Below are positions 34,448 through 46,788 of a DNA stretch of 64,000 bases, piece by piece; the stretch's first letter is position 1; every line of letters begins with the position of its first letter. Origin of the DNA: Coptis chinensis (Eukaryota; Streptophyta; Magnoliopsida; Ranunculales; Ranunculaceae); contig CM027381.1 of NCBI GenBank assembly GCA_015680905.1, forward strand, positions 71,475,501-71,539,500. The letters are read 5' to 3'. A program made the position numbers and the translations under genes. A model generated the notes under the pieces. That model did no database searches and was not told the origin of the DNA. It saw only the letters and a list, made by a program, of their open reading frames with translations.

Positions 34448-37400
34448 CTAAACTGCCGCGTGACCCCTAAAATATGAGAAACAAGTAGAAGAAGAGCTTA
34501 AATACAAGCTCTTGAGGTCGGGACAAGGTTCAGGGAACACAGACTGAGAGGATCCAAATATGTTCGAACAGACCCATGAATTTGATGGTTCTGAGGTCAC
34601 ACTCAAAGAGATATTTGACAGACAGATGGAAGTGAAGGGAGACTCTTGTATTCCAGTGAGATTCCCAGCTGTCACAATGTTTTTACCGGTGACGTTTTTA
34701 AGGGTGATGCTATCAACAACTGGGAGAGCACTGGGATCAAAATTGTCATCCGGGTGGGATCCAAAATGACCATTCACTCTGAGTGCTGTGTTCACATTTT
34801 CTATCTTCACGTTTGTCATTAGGATGTCTTTTATATAACCACCTCTGCCCTTTGTAGTCTTGAGTTCGATTCCAGTGAAAGAGTCAAAGATGTAAAGGTG
34901 GTTGGCATGCACGTTTGAAATACCACCAGACATCTCACTGCCTAAAGCAAGACCAGCACCCAAAGATCCTTTGAGGTAAACCCGCCTGATTTGTACGTTC
35001 TTGGTGGGTCTGTTATATGTGATACCATACTCGTCCCAGCCGCTTTTCAGTGCAATGGCATCATGACCCACACTAATGGTACAGTTCTCTATACACACGT
35101 CATCAGAAGAATCTGAAAAACACAGCAATGGTAATACTTAATGACAACACCAGTAGACAGAGAAATGGGAAGGAGAAAGAAAGGAATGTAAAGAGAATAA
35201 ACAAAAATCGACTTTGTTGATTGGTAGAGGTCCTTTATTGACATTCTTCACACTATTATCCTCTTTATCCATAATAAAAACTTAATCGTTAAAATACAGT
35301 AATGCATCTTCCATTTCAAAAAAAAAGAAATGCGTGATAGTCTATCATTGGCCAAAAATGCTAATCTCTACTATCATTGGCCAAAGTTCTTTCCCTGTGT
35401 AGGAAATAAATATGTATAAATACGGACTTCAAATGAATCCACCTACATTTGATAACTTTATCTTTTAGGGAGAATTGGTGTTACCCCCCCCCACTAGATG
35501 CGCCAATTAGGATTTCCCCCCCACTAGATGGCTAATTAGGGTCTCCCCCCTAAACACACGGTCAACTTGGTTTGACCGTTAAATTTCAAGTCAAACAATT
35601 AAAAATGACACAAATGCCCTCACCTAATTAAAATTGAGCATTTGTGTCATTTTCAGTTGATTGACTTGAAATTTAATGGTCAAACCAAGTTGACCGTGTG
35701 TTTAGGGGGGAGACCCTAATTGGCCATCTAGTGGGGGGGAAATCCTAATTGGCTCATCTAGTGGGGGGGTAATACTAGTTAACCCTATCTTTTATTAGGG
35801 TTCAAATACCCTCACGGACAAATCTAGAAAAAAATTAATTCTGTACAAATAGTAATACAAAACGTAAGCACAGTTAGAAAAGGCTATGGTCCGTATATAT
35901 ATAGATAGGTGGTGTGAAATATATCAAGTGTTATATTTAAACCTTATGCTACAGCATCATTTTTTTCTTCTTCTTAAATGTAAGACACTAGCTCCGTCCA
36001 TTGACGAATTATATTATACCCTGCCTCCAATCCTATGTATAAATAACTGAAGGTAAGACTTTCTCCACGTGTTTTGAAAGCTTTGGCTGGCATATCAATG
36101 TTCTTTATCTCCATGACTATATGTGGACCCAGCTTCCTTCAGTGTAGGGCAGGGAACGGGTCGGGTTCAGATTGGTTATGCCAATATCCGAATCCAAATT
36201 TTTTGCAAATATTTCACCCAAATCCGAACCCCAAACCTGATCGGGTAACACTAAAAATGTGAAAAATTACCCAAAACATGTATCCGAATCCGAACCCGAA
36301 TTATCTGTATCCGTATCCGACCCAAATTTAAATACGGTTAGAGAAATGTATCCGAACCTAACATAGTCGGGTTCGGGTCGGGTTCAATTCCCTGCCCTAC
36401 TTCAGTGGATACCTACATAAGGCCTTATTTATACTATTAAAACCTATAACCCTCTCAATGCTGACCACTCTGGTTCATCCAATTTTTTTTTCCCCTGGCC
36501 TGCCTTGAAATGATTTTTCTTGAAAAGACAATGAGGAATTTTAACTGGATAGAAACATGGTGAACTCATATAACTGCCTAAAAGAGAAGCACTTTCGACT
36601 TAATTATTAATATATTACAAATTTATACGAGTCACAACACTATTTAAGTAAGAGATAGACTACTTCAGAATGTTAAACCATAATCCAAAATGCTTTTAAG
36701 TTATTCCCATTTATTATATGTGCCTCCATCAATTTATTACTATGTTATAACTTCTGTCTAGTTAGTTAGTTTTATGCATGTCAAACATATAGAGGAACGG
36801 TTTGGAAAACATAAAGGGAACACACTTCGTTCGTGGCTATGCATGACTACGGATAATAAATCATTTGAAAACACTTGGAACAGTAAAAAGTGGGGGATTG
36901 TCACAAACCTGGGACAATACCATCAGTAAAAGGAGAATCAGATGGAGCACGAACTGTAATATTCAGAAGTTGCACATGACTGCATTACACACAAGAAGTA
37001 TATTTCACTAATCTGGTTTGAAGTTCCTTTTGCTTCTGCTTACATTACATTTTGATCTTAAGTAAATGACGTTTATTCAACTTTAACAAAACCATTAACC
37101 ATCATACCTGCAGTAGACTGGATGAATGTTCCAGGAGGGAGAATTTATAAAGGTTAGGTTTGAAACCACAACATCGCTGGAACTGATTAATTCCACAAGG
37201 TTAGGTCGGCTGTAATTTAAGGAATGGGAATTGAACCACTGCCACCAAACAGAACCTTGTCCATCGATTGTTCCATTATCACCTGATGCAAATATGTATG
37301 AGTCAGAATTAGGGGGGTTCCCAACAGGATATGACAGGGTCATTGCAAGCTACAAAGTTGAGTATATGCTTACCCGTTATGACAACATCTGTCAGATTAT

Positions 37401-40018
37401 GTCCGGTTATCAAGCTGCGATATCTTCCTCCAGGGAGTTCCACACCTCGGCCATAAGATGGCAAGGGTTCAATAACTTCCCAGTGAGATGGGTCCTGCAA
37501 AATAACAGAAATAAAATTTAACAGAAACCACAATGGAAACTTTGTGGCCCGTTCTGAAATCAAATCAAATGCAGCTGGCATTACATAAATTGAAATGGAA
37601 AGGACAGCCTTCTTCCCTTTCTATTGTAGACTTAATTGAATAAGCTTGGGACTTCAAAATTAGGATTGGGAGTTGATTACTTGCTAACATATGCAAATCA
37701 ACAGAAATGCAGATGAGTCTATAACATGAAAAGGTCAAGCATGTTTTAGTGGAGTGAACACTTGGGATTCATCATACAACATGCTGGAGTAGCCTAAAAT
37801 GCAGAGCTCATCACAGTTTCAGTTATCAACTAGCGGAAGGAAATTGTATCTATTTATTAAAGAAGTACATGAGTATGATAAAATTGATTAGAGTGGAACT
37901 TATTAGGAGAGAAGTTAACAAATGTTTCTGAGGAACTAGTCCTTTAATACACATAAAAATCTTAATGAGTATCAACTAAAGAGGACAAATGTAGAAAGAA
38001 AGGAAAAAAAAACAGAAGAGAGAGCCAGTGGAAGGGACGGGATAAATACCTGAGATCCAAGGATCACTGCACCTTTCTCCAAGAAGAGAGTAAGGTGGCT
38101 GATGAGGTTGAAGTTCCCAGTCAGCCATTTCCCAGGTGGTACATAAAGCTGGGCACCACCTTTGTCAGCAAAAGAATTAAGATAGAAGATTGCATTCTGA
38201 AATGCAATGGTGTTGAGTGTTTTCCCATCCCCAACTGCTCCAAACTCCAAGATGGAGACACTATGAGGTCTGGGCTCCAATCCCGTCTTGAATTTACATT
38301 TGCTATCAGTCACTTCTCCTTTTGCTTCAACCACAATGCTCAGTGCCAGTAGCAATAGAAATGACACCTAAATAACAAAACGACGAATAGAACACATAAG
38401 TAACACATAGTGAATCTAAGCCTTATTCGTTACATCAGTGATAAAGAGAAACTAAATAGACATTATTATGAAATAAAGAGTTAGTCCCGCAAACCCGCAG
38501 CTGGAACTACCTTCTTAATGCAATTATAAAACTTCAAGTTCTCAAATATCCAAAACTCACCAAATAATAATATGGGGAAGAAATGAATAATAAATAGTAA
38601 ACCACACTTGCTGAGCAATTCCTCGAAGAGTCATTCTCCCCAGAAAAGTTTGTTTATGAAATGTAGTCGACTCTTTTAAAACATAGTAAAATCAGCAATC
38701 AAACTTTTGGCTGGTTTTCAAAAAATAGATTATAGTGTGCTCACAACCAAACAATACTCACTCTCACTTGTCATTCATAATTGGACATACGTGTGGAATA
38801 AGCGAACGTACATATGATATAAATTCTTTCTTACTATGATTGAAGTGTATCCACAGCCCAACAATCTCCACTGTCATTAATGAATGTACGTTAATGTGGT
38901 ATAATTTGTTCCTCTCCAATTAACTTAATAGAGCATACTATGTACACCCACAAAATTAATATGTGAAAATTAAAGAATGTATGGTATGAACTTTCTTTTT
39001 GCTGAACATTCATACTCTGAAAAAAGGAAAATCTGTCATCGAATCACAGAAACTTGCCCCAATACGATTATACGAAGGTAAAGAGCTCGAAAGGATAAAA
39101 AAAAACAAAAATAGAAGACACGGCCCTTATTACATGCGAGATATCCTTCTGTACTGCCCCATGCCCTGCATTTCAGTGTGGCCCGAAACAGAGAAGTCTC
39201 CTTCATCATTTCAAAGTGGAGCAAAGACGACTCAGACTTGCGAAATGAAAGGAGGTCAATTAATAGTTTGAGATGTGTTTGCATACAAATTAAAGGCAAA
39301 GACGACTAAGAAATCAAAGAGGGGGGCTGCATATAATACTGATTTAGGTGGTAAGGAATGATCTAAAGAAATTGGAAAAAAGATACAGAGGGCTGCAAGT
39401 CAATGAATTTTAGACATATGTGAAACTCAAAAGACCACCCCAAAATTTCAGTATATGTCACTTATATGTATAGAATAGAATATCAACAAAACAACCAAAA
39501 ATTTGAAGCTGGATCAAAAGAACTGGAAGCATTGTCTTACTGGAAACAATGCTTTGGATAGCTTGAACTCAAGGACAAGTAATTGCAGAACAAACAACTT
39601 AGATTAAAAAAACTCAGCTACCTAGAAATGTAAACATAACGTCTGAATCCGAATGCAAATGGATGTGAGATAATTTTAATCAAATTAAGCACGTATACAA
39701 GTATGTTCAAACCAAATCAAACAGAAGCAAAACTTGTACTAATCCACATTCCCCAAACCGCACTCCCTCTAAACAGAACCACTTATAATTCCAATATACA
39801 TAAGGCCAAAACAAGTGTACTCAATCAAACAACTTGAATTACATCATACTAGATAGCGAAAACTACCCAAAATCACTCATTCTTAGCAAAATATAATATA
39901 TCCAAGATCAAAATTCAATCCCAAACATAATAAAATCCAAAAAGATTCATTTTTTAAAACAGCCCAAGCCTTAAAAAGTTCAGAACACTAAAAACAACGT
40001 ACTTACTAGCCCTTTCAT
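34448..40018 (-). CDS. Polygalacturonase-like GH28 protein, secreted
   Basis: There are six exons on the minus strand: 40,018-40,007; 38,367-38,050; 37,494-37,374; 37,282-37,108; 36,979-36,909; 35,112-34,448. All introns are GT-AG, and 1,362 nt give 453 aa. Exon 1 codes only MKGL and completes a signal peptide (MKGLVSFLLLLALSIVVEAKG). The right-handed beta-helix signature runs SVLEFGAVGDGKT-like at 40-55, WNIHPVYCSHV (~200-211), FTDGIVPDSSDDVCIENC (226-243), GHDAIALKSGWDEYGI (248-263) and LKTTKGRGG (316-324). Asp228 and Asp250 match catalytic GH28 positions, but the usual GDD pair reads GHD and the usual GHG and RIK motifs are absent. That pattern is, as I recall, shared with a plant side clade. 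Likely apoplastic, with pectin as probable substrate; activity is uncertain. Intron 5 holds two MITEs. Confidence 0.94.
35468..35785. mobile_element. Foldback MITE (Mutator-like) with 9-bp TSD, in polygalacturonase intron 5
   Basis: Two arms of about 150 bp are near-perfect inverted repeats. They include CACTAGATGGCYAATTAGG, CCCCCCTAAACACACGGTCA, ACTTGGTTTGACC and AATGACACAAATG, with a short loop near 35,625. The 9-bp flanks TATCTTTTA are identical at 35,459-35,467 and 35,786-35,794, a length typical of Mutator-like elements. Transcribed within the intron it would form a very long hairpin. Confidence 0.9.
36145..36399. mobile_element. hAT MITE (255 bp) with perfect 8-bp TSD, in polygalacturonase intron 5
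   Basis: The termini are TAGGGCAGGGAA and TTCCCTGCCCTA: perfect 12-bp TIRs. CTTCAGTG is present exactly on both sides (36,137-36,144 and 36,400-36,407). The subterminal parts are rich in CGGGTTCGG and CCGAATCC. It is non-coding. Perfect TSDs suggest a fairly recent insertion. Confidence 0.95.
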
Positions 40019-42308
40019 GAGACTTTTTCTGTTCTTGAAAACCAACCAAAAGACAGCAAGCAAGCCTGCAAACTTAACAAGCAGGCAAGAAGAAGAACAA
40101 GTAATGACTAAACAGATAAAGAGAAGAAGAAGAAGAAGAAAGGAAAGCCAGCTCTTGAAGAGCAGGAAAAAAAAAATGTAGAAAGGAGTACAGTGTACAG
40201 CAGACTACAAAGAGAATATTAATGATTAATTATTATTATTATGCATTACTATAAAAAAGTTTACCATATATAATTACCACTTTTAAATGCGTTTAAGCGC
40301 CGACACTGAAAAGTTAAAACGGCTCCATCTCTCTGTCTCTCTCTTCTCTGTACGTGCTAGAGAGAGAGACAGAAAACAGACAATGTCTCAAAATTTATAT
40401 GTGAACTACTGTGAATAGAGAGAGAGAGAGTACAGTGGTTTTTTGTATTTTTCTCTCTCTCTCTTGTTTTTTGAAGAGTCCTAAATAGTGAGCTTCAATG
40501 ATTAACAAGAGTTGTGATTCTGTCATTCACTTGTCAGTCACTCTGTGACTGAACTACCCTTTGTTTGTTGGAAACTTTTAGCCGTTGTATAAAATCTCTA
40601 TAATATATGGTTTTGTAAGGTATTTTTATTTTATGTTTTTTTTTGGTAACTTTTGATTTGAATTCATGTGCAACTTGATGAGGATTGCCGAGGAACAAAG
40701 TAAATAATAAGATGTGGAAATGATGGTTCATGGTTGGGAAAATGTAATTATTATGATTATTGAGATGTATTGTTGTGCCTTATAAGTTTGAATTATGTTT
40801 GGTTATACATCATATTAACGTAAAAATGATTTTTAAGAAATGGACAAAGAGACAAATGATATTGAACCAAAAAAAAGTTAGAGGTCAGTGTAGCTGAAAA
40901 TATCATTATATAGTAGAAAATATTAATACATATTGGAATATTGAGTTAATGTCTACAAATTTTAACACTATTGGCATAAAAATATTAAATCCAAATAAAC
41001 CAAAGAAACAAATAATTACTAAGCACCTCGAGATTTTTTACAGTCATTGATACTCAAGCGATTTGGTCAGTTGATCAAGTATATTATATATCGTTAAAAT
41101 CCACTAATATAATCTTATTTGATTGTTAAAAGCTTTTAACCAGTCAATGAAATTAATACAAATATATTTGATCCGACTTATTAACAAACAATAAGTTGGA
41201 TCCATTAACAAACATTATAATTTGGATAGGCATCATTCAACTAAAGTCATGATTAATATAATTTATGGTTTGGTTTTAGGTTACAAAATATATATAAATT
41301 CCTAAACAAGTCTTATGAAATTAAAATAACAAGAACAAAAGCCTTAAAATAAGGGTAGTCTTGACAAATTACAAAGTTTCAAATGATTTTAGTTGTGAAT
41401 GTATCAAAAAATAGGAATGGAAATAACAGAATTAGTGAAGGAAGGGAACAAAATGAGAGGTGGTGAGAGGGCATTGGTTGTCGAGTCAAGGTCATGAAGG
41501 GAAAGGCATGTGATTGCCAGGGACTTAATTAGAGGTAGGTCCTACAAACTCCAATCATGTTACGAATGCTAGCCTGGACTCACTCACTCCACTTTCCACT
41601 CTCACTAACATTTCACACTTGCGCTCGTTTGCCGTCATTCATGCCCCACCCCCACGCTTCACCTTCTCGCGTCATTCTTTTTCTACATTTTGCCCCTATT
41701 GAATGACATTTTTAACCTTTTTACGACAGTGACTGCACACCTGCATTGGTTTGACCAGTGTGGTACTGTTTTTTGTTTATCTTGGATCCCAAACTGCCAA
41801 GATTCCCTGACCAACATAAAAACAAGCGGCAGGTAATCTGTGAGCATTGTAGCCTGTGGGTGCTAATTTGGGTTGGGCTTCAAAATATAGGCTAATCATG
41901 TGGCCCATTACTGTTCTTGTGATCACCTGGACCCACTAATCTTAGATTAAAAATGGTTTGGAATTTTCATTTTCATCTCTTCTCCGGGTAGATATGTAAC
42001 CTATCGTCAATGTTTCAAAACCAAATGCCCGCATTTGATATATTGTCAATATTTTGCAAAATTTTGTTTAGTTTCTAAGGCCAAAGGAGACAAACATTGC
42101 TCAAGCTAGAGAATATGACAAGATAAGCTACCATTGAATAACAAGTAAGAGAAAAGGAGGATGGTGAATTGGTGATGGTATTTTGGAGGGAATGGGGATG
42201 GATTTAATTTAATTAAGTGTGGCTGCTTGTGAGGGACTAATACCCACATTCTATGAGTATTATACACGTGTCCAGCAAAAGTGAGGCTACCAGCCAATCT
42301 CCACCAAG
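40019..42308. other. Polygalacturonase upstream region and intergenic DNA
   Basis: From 40,019 to about 40,470 is the likely leader and promoter on the minus strand, with GAA/GAAG repeats near 40,120-40,140 and CT/AG dinucleotide runs at 40,325-40,470. Beyond that the sequence is AT-rich, with a slightly GC-richer part at 41,600-41,950. No gene, RNA or element end is recognised. Confidence 0.5.
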
Positions 42309-42313
42309 CACTC

Positions 42314-45300
42314 TATAACACCCCGTGCTTTATTTCTTTTATTTTTCTAATAATAATAATAATAAAGATAATAATGAAAATAGATAATAGATAAAACAGT
42401 TATAGGATATCTAGCACTTACGGACGGATAAAAGCCCGTAGATAAATGGATAAGTGTTGTCTTTGTTTTTCGGGGAGTTTTCTCACGTAGAGTTTTTGGG
42501 AAAAAAACACAGCGAGGGTTTTAGAAAAAAAGGGGAGTTTTACTGAAAGAAGAAAAGGAAAGGTTTTTCCAGAAATAGGCCGATAATCGGGAGAGCCTTC
42601 TGGTGAGTAGATACTTTCACATTCAACGATATAAAAGATTTCACTTTGAAAATCTTTAAAACATTGTTTTATTGTTGGATCATTGTTTTTTTGTCGACTG
42701 TAGCATGTAGACGCATGTAGCTGTCATTGTTGGAAATTTGGTTGTATAATGATGTGGCATGTATCGTTTTGAACTAAATGGCCTAACAAAGAAAAACTAG
42801 ACTTATAACGCGAACCCGAGATCTTTAACCGTCGCGATATATCGATGGGGACCGGTTAAAGACGTTATCTTTTGTTTAACCATGAATGGAATCGAGTATT
42901 TCATTATTTCTTTTATCCAAACTTGTTGTGAGTGTAACCATGACCGTTTTTTGTTTAACCATGAACTACTGTTTTCATTGATGTTTGAGGAATGCTTTAT
43001 CTTTGAATTGTTTATGACGATTGAAGTTATTGGTGGTGGTGGGATTATAGTAGGAGTGTTGTGAAGGTTTGAGCGACCATTAATGGCGTTCAAACCCCAA
43101 CCAAATCGTCATGTTTTTGTTTGAATGATTGTTTGGTATGGCTTTTGTTGTCGCGATTGTTGTTGGGTTGAGGTGGATTGTTGGAGAGTTGATTTAAGTA
43201 GTGGGTAGAGGAGAGCGTAGAAGCTCCAAAGGTCCATTAATGGCGTCGGTTTGAGATTTTTAGCAATATAAGGAAATCTAAATTTTTGGATATCGGCAGA
43301 TTGGGTTTTGAAGGGGAGTGGAACCCGGGGTTCTTTTTGTTTATAGGTGGTGGGTGGTGGTTTGTGGTGGTGGTGATGGCGGTGGAGTGAGGAAGAAGAT
43401 GATAGCGAAATTCATTTTTGATGTTGGGCTTGGGGCGACCCAATTCTAGTGTGGGTTGGAAATAACCAACTCATCTTGAGTGATGGTCGGCGGTGGTGGC
43501 TAGAGTCGGTGGAGGTTTTAGGTGAGGAAGGAAGATGAACAAGAACTCACGATTTGGGCTTGGGCCCAATCGTGGGTGGGCTTATGGGCTTTAGTTTAGA
43601 TTTTCAAATTTGGATTTTTGTATTAGACTTTGGGCTTTAGGTTTGGGGGCTTTTAGGGTTAGATAAGTTTGATTTGGTTGATTCTTTGTTGACCCTTGGC
43701 AGGTCGACGTTGACTTTGACCAGTTGACCCAATTTGACTTTTAACTCGGATTATGATTTGGGCTTGGGCTCAATCGTGGGTGGGCTTATGGGCTTTAGTT
43801 TAGATTTTCAAATTTGGATTTTTGTATTAGACTTTGGGCTTTAGGCTGTGGGCTTTTGGGGTTAGATAAGTTTGGACTGGTTGATTGTTGTTGACCCTTG
43901 GCAGGTCGACGTTGACTTTGACCAGAGTTGACTTTGACCAGGGTTGACTTTGACCAGTTGACCCAATTTGACTTTTAACTTGGATTATGATTTGGGCTAT
44001 TAGGATAGGTCTAGGGCTATTAGCATGCTTGGCTTTAGGCTAAGACCTTTAAATATACGTGTGTATGTGTATTAACTACTATGTGATATTTCAGTTTTTA
44101 TGTTATACAACGCTATGACACTTAGACATCGGTATATTAATAACGCGTAACCAAAAATACATAAATCAAGATATTCCTTCGTTCTCCTAAATAATATATG
44201 TAATAAAGTGCAATAATCGCGTAAAACAAATTTACCACCTCTTTTATAACTCTCCACCACTCAAGTTTTGGAATTTAGTTTTATTTGTTGATGTCATATG
44301 TTAGGTGGGCATTTATTGAATGTGCCATAAATTGCCCGTTAGCGTTATATATGGGTATTCATTGAATGTGTCATGAATGACCCGGGTATTCATTGAATGT
44401 GCCATGAATGACCAGATTGTTTGGACTACCCTAGAGAGGAACTAGGGTATTCGCCTTGCGGGTTAGTTGTATTCCTTGAGTGTACGGGAATGTAGGGTTG
44501 GGTATTCCTTGAATGTGGCGGAAATGACCTAAAGTATATAGGTTGTGAAATATGTGTATAAGAAAAGTAATTGATTAATTAATAAGAGAAATTAAGTTGA
44601 TTGTGCGAGTGTGTTAGGGTTTACTTTTGAATGCCTAATACAATATCTACAAAAGGTTATATAGAAGTTCTAACTTTCTTTTGCAGGAGGGTAGGACTTA
44701 ATAACATTTTGTCTTGAGGACGCCTTGATCCTACCCTTATACTGGCCGATGGATATCGGTAAGTTTTAATTCAATGGTTTAGATATTAAAACGAGTTATT
44801 ATAATGAGTTATATAATGGAAGTCTTGCTTGGGAAGAAATTATGCGGTTAAAATGACTCTAACTACACCGCCTTCCAAGTTTGTGAATGATTAAGTTATG
44901 GGATAATATAAAGTGATTGTTTGAATAATTAAAGTATGATAATATTTATATGTGGTTAGTCTACTCATACCAAAGAAATTTTATTTTTGTCAACCCATGT
45001 TTGCTTTGTTTTGGCAACGTGGGTGTGTTCTTGGGAACATAGGTGGAAGAAAGTGGAACTGCGGCGTTTGATTTGGAGTTGACCTGGAGCAGTCCGTTAG
45101 TTTTGTTAGGTCTGATATTTTGGAAGGATGTAATAACGTAGGTTACATTTTTATATGACATGAGAATACGATGTTGGAAATTGTTATTTTTAAAGTTTGT
45201 TTATGTTTGTATTAGGATGGAAGAAAGTTTTTAATAAAGTGATAGTTGAGGAATTTGGAGATTTTTGTTGTTAAGTTGATCCTGTTGTGATGTGGGTTTT

Positions 45301-45428
45301 AGGTTTGACATGTGTTGTATCCCCCCATCATAGCCTGGGTTTCTAGACAATTGAAACGAGTGATGTTTGAGATATTTATATTTCAAATATTCATTTATTT
45401 TAATTGGTTAGAAAATCGGGCTGTGACA
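42314..45428 (+). mobile_element. Solo LTR, 3,115 bp (Ty3/gypsy type), 5-bp TSD
   Basis: It runs from TATAACACCCCGTG to GGGCTGTGACA and is bounded by CACTC at 42,309-42,313 and 45,429-45,433. No internal domain is present. Inside are TTGAC-rich DNA (43,690-43,980), a ~205-bp tandem duplication and short repeats with ATTCATTGAATGTG (44,300-44,520). Its last ~180 bp match, inverted, the start of the segment at 51,836, so the two are the same LTR family in opposite orientations. Family lineage (Tekay/Del-like) is inferred from length and ends only. Confidence 0.85.
43552..43990. repeat. ~205-bp tandem duplication inside the solo LTR
   Basis: Copy 1 begins GATTTGGGCTTGGGCCCAAT at about 43,552 and copy 2 begins GATTTGGGCTTGGGCTCAAT at about 43,756. 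Both continue through GTGGGTGGGCTTATGGGC, CAAATTTGGATTTTTG and GGCAGGTCGACGTTGAC to ACTTTTAACT(C/T)GGATTAT. Copy 2 has two extra GTTGACTTTGACCAG units. A third copy starts at 43,987 but stops at once. Confidence 0.88.
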
Positions 45429-45433
45429 CACTC

Positions 45434-45905
45434 CTCCAGGTCGCTTCATAGCACCACGTGCATCCAGATCGCCTCGTAGCAACTCACACTGAAAGCACGA
45501 TCTCTTCAGAGAGATCGTCCCACCAATTCGATTACTACAGCGACCGCCAGAAGGCCACACTTGCTTATGCAACAACGGATAGTAATGGACACCACATCTG
45601 TCACCATTAAGACCGGAGCTCTAGATGCGCGCTCCATTATGGCTCATTAAATGACCTCAAGTTCTGAACTTGACCTGACGCGAGAGAAGAAGAAGCGCGA
45701 GCATCTTGCCTATATAAAGATAAGAGGAACTACGTCTGACTTGATTCAAGTTTAGCTAAAAAACTTGATACGTAGGCAGTTCGCATCCAACCGAACTCAG
45801 TCAAATCACATACAATTCACATTCCCCAATCCAATCGAAGTCTGTAAAAAGTCACACCAAATCGAGCATTTACACTGCTCATTCTATATAGTATGACATA
45901 AAAGA
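45434..45905 (+). mobile_element. LTR-like fragment (Tat/Ogre-style signature)
   Basis: GC is higher than in the surroundings. A TATA-like TATATAAAG lies near 45,711, followed by AACTACGTCTGACTTGATTC and GATACGTAGGCAG, a pairing I know from R/U5 regions of plant Tat-lineage LTRs. Neither end is clear, and the left side was separated from its neighbour by the solo LTR insertion. Family assignment is tentative. Confidence 0.45.
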
Positions 45906-46476
45906 TACACAATTGTCCTCAAATGCTAATTCGATCTATTAGTTCGTATTTTAAAACATATCAGATCTTTCAAAAAGCTTTTGAGGACATTTTTAACTGT
46001 GGAAGTGGATTGGTAAATTTCAAACCAACCAGATGATTGCTTTGAGAAATCACACCTTTTTATTTGGTAACTACTATAATTTATTTGACTAGTCTTTTCT
46101 TTATCTATTTTATGTTATCTAACGTCAATAAGGACTATGCTCATGTAATATTAATTAAATGTAAAACGATTTTGATGCATAAGTAGAAATAATTATGTTT
46201 CTAAAATCAATTATAACACAAATAATTTTTAGATAAATATTTATGGAAGAAATGATACCAAGCAACCAAATAAAATTAATTATTGATTTAATGACCAAAC
46301 CAAAATTGAAAAGAAAAATTACCAAAAACCAAAAAGAATAAATATATGGAAACTCATTTCAAAAGGAAAGCTCCATAATTTTTGTTTCTCATTCTTTAAA
46401 CTACTTTTTTTTATTTATGTTTTAATTGATTAATTGAGAATGAGATAATGGCTTCTAAAATATTTTACCAAACAAT
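45906..46476. other. AT-rich intergenic DNA
   Basis: No gene or certain element was found. Phrases such as ACCAAGCAACCAAATAA suggest old MITE ends, but no matched pair could be established. Confidence 0.45.
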
Positions 46477-46786
46477 TTTTTTTTTATTTCCAAAATCAAT
46501 TATGGAACTCATAATACATTATTTGTCATATAATGGATTATCATAATGGTTGCCAAACATATACATCAAAATTTAGCATTCCATTACCAATTGATTTGAT
46601 TTCATAAAAGTCGTCAAACCGTTGTATATACATTTTTTTTATTAACAAACACCATTATTGAAAATCAAATCAAAATAATTGAAAGTGATTAATTAATTAA
46701 TTAATTAAGTGAGGTCTACATTGTACACAACTTTTGTTTTTGTAAAATAAAGTAACAGAAATTAAAGAGAACGTTGCTCCAAGTGA
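46477..46786 (+). repeat. 310-bp direct repeat, copy R1 (left of the Pack-MULE)
   Basis: This copy matches 48,488-48,800 at roughly 96-97%. It starts in a T-run before TCCAAAATCAATTATGG and runs through GGTTGCCAAACATATAC, CATTCCATTACCAATTG and (TTAA) repeats to GAACGTTGCTCCA(A/C)GTGA. It stops exactly where the left TIR of the next element begins. No coding capacity. Confidence 0.92.
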
Positions 46787-46788
46787 TT

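Noticed and set aside
39001-39299. ORFs on both strands in polygalacturonase intron 1
   Set aside because: Short, overlapping on opposite strands, AT-rich and without family features.
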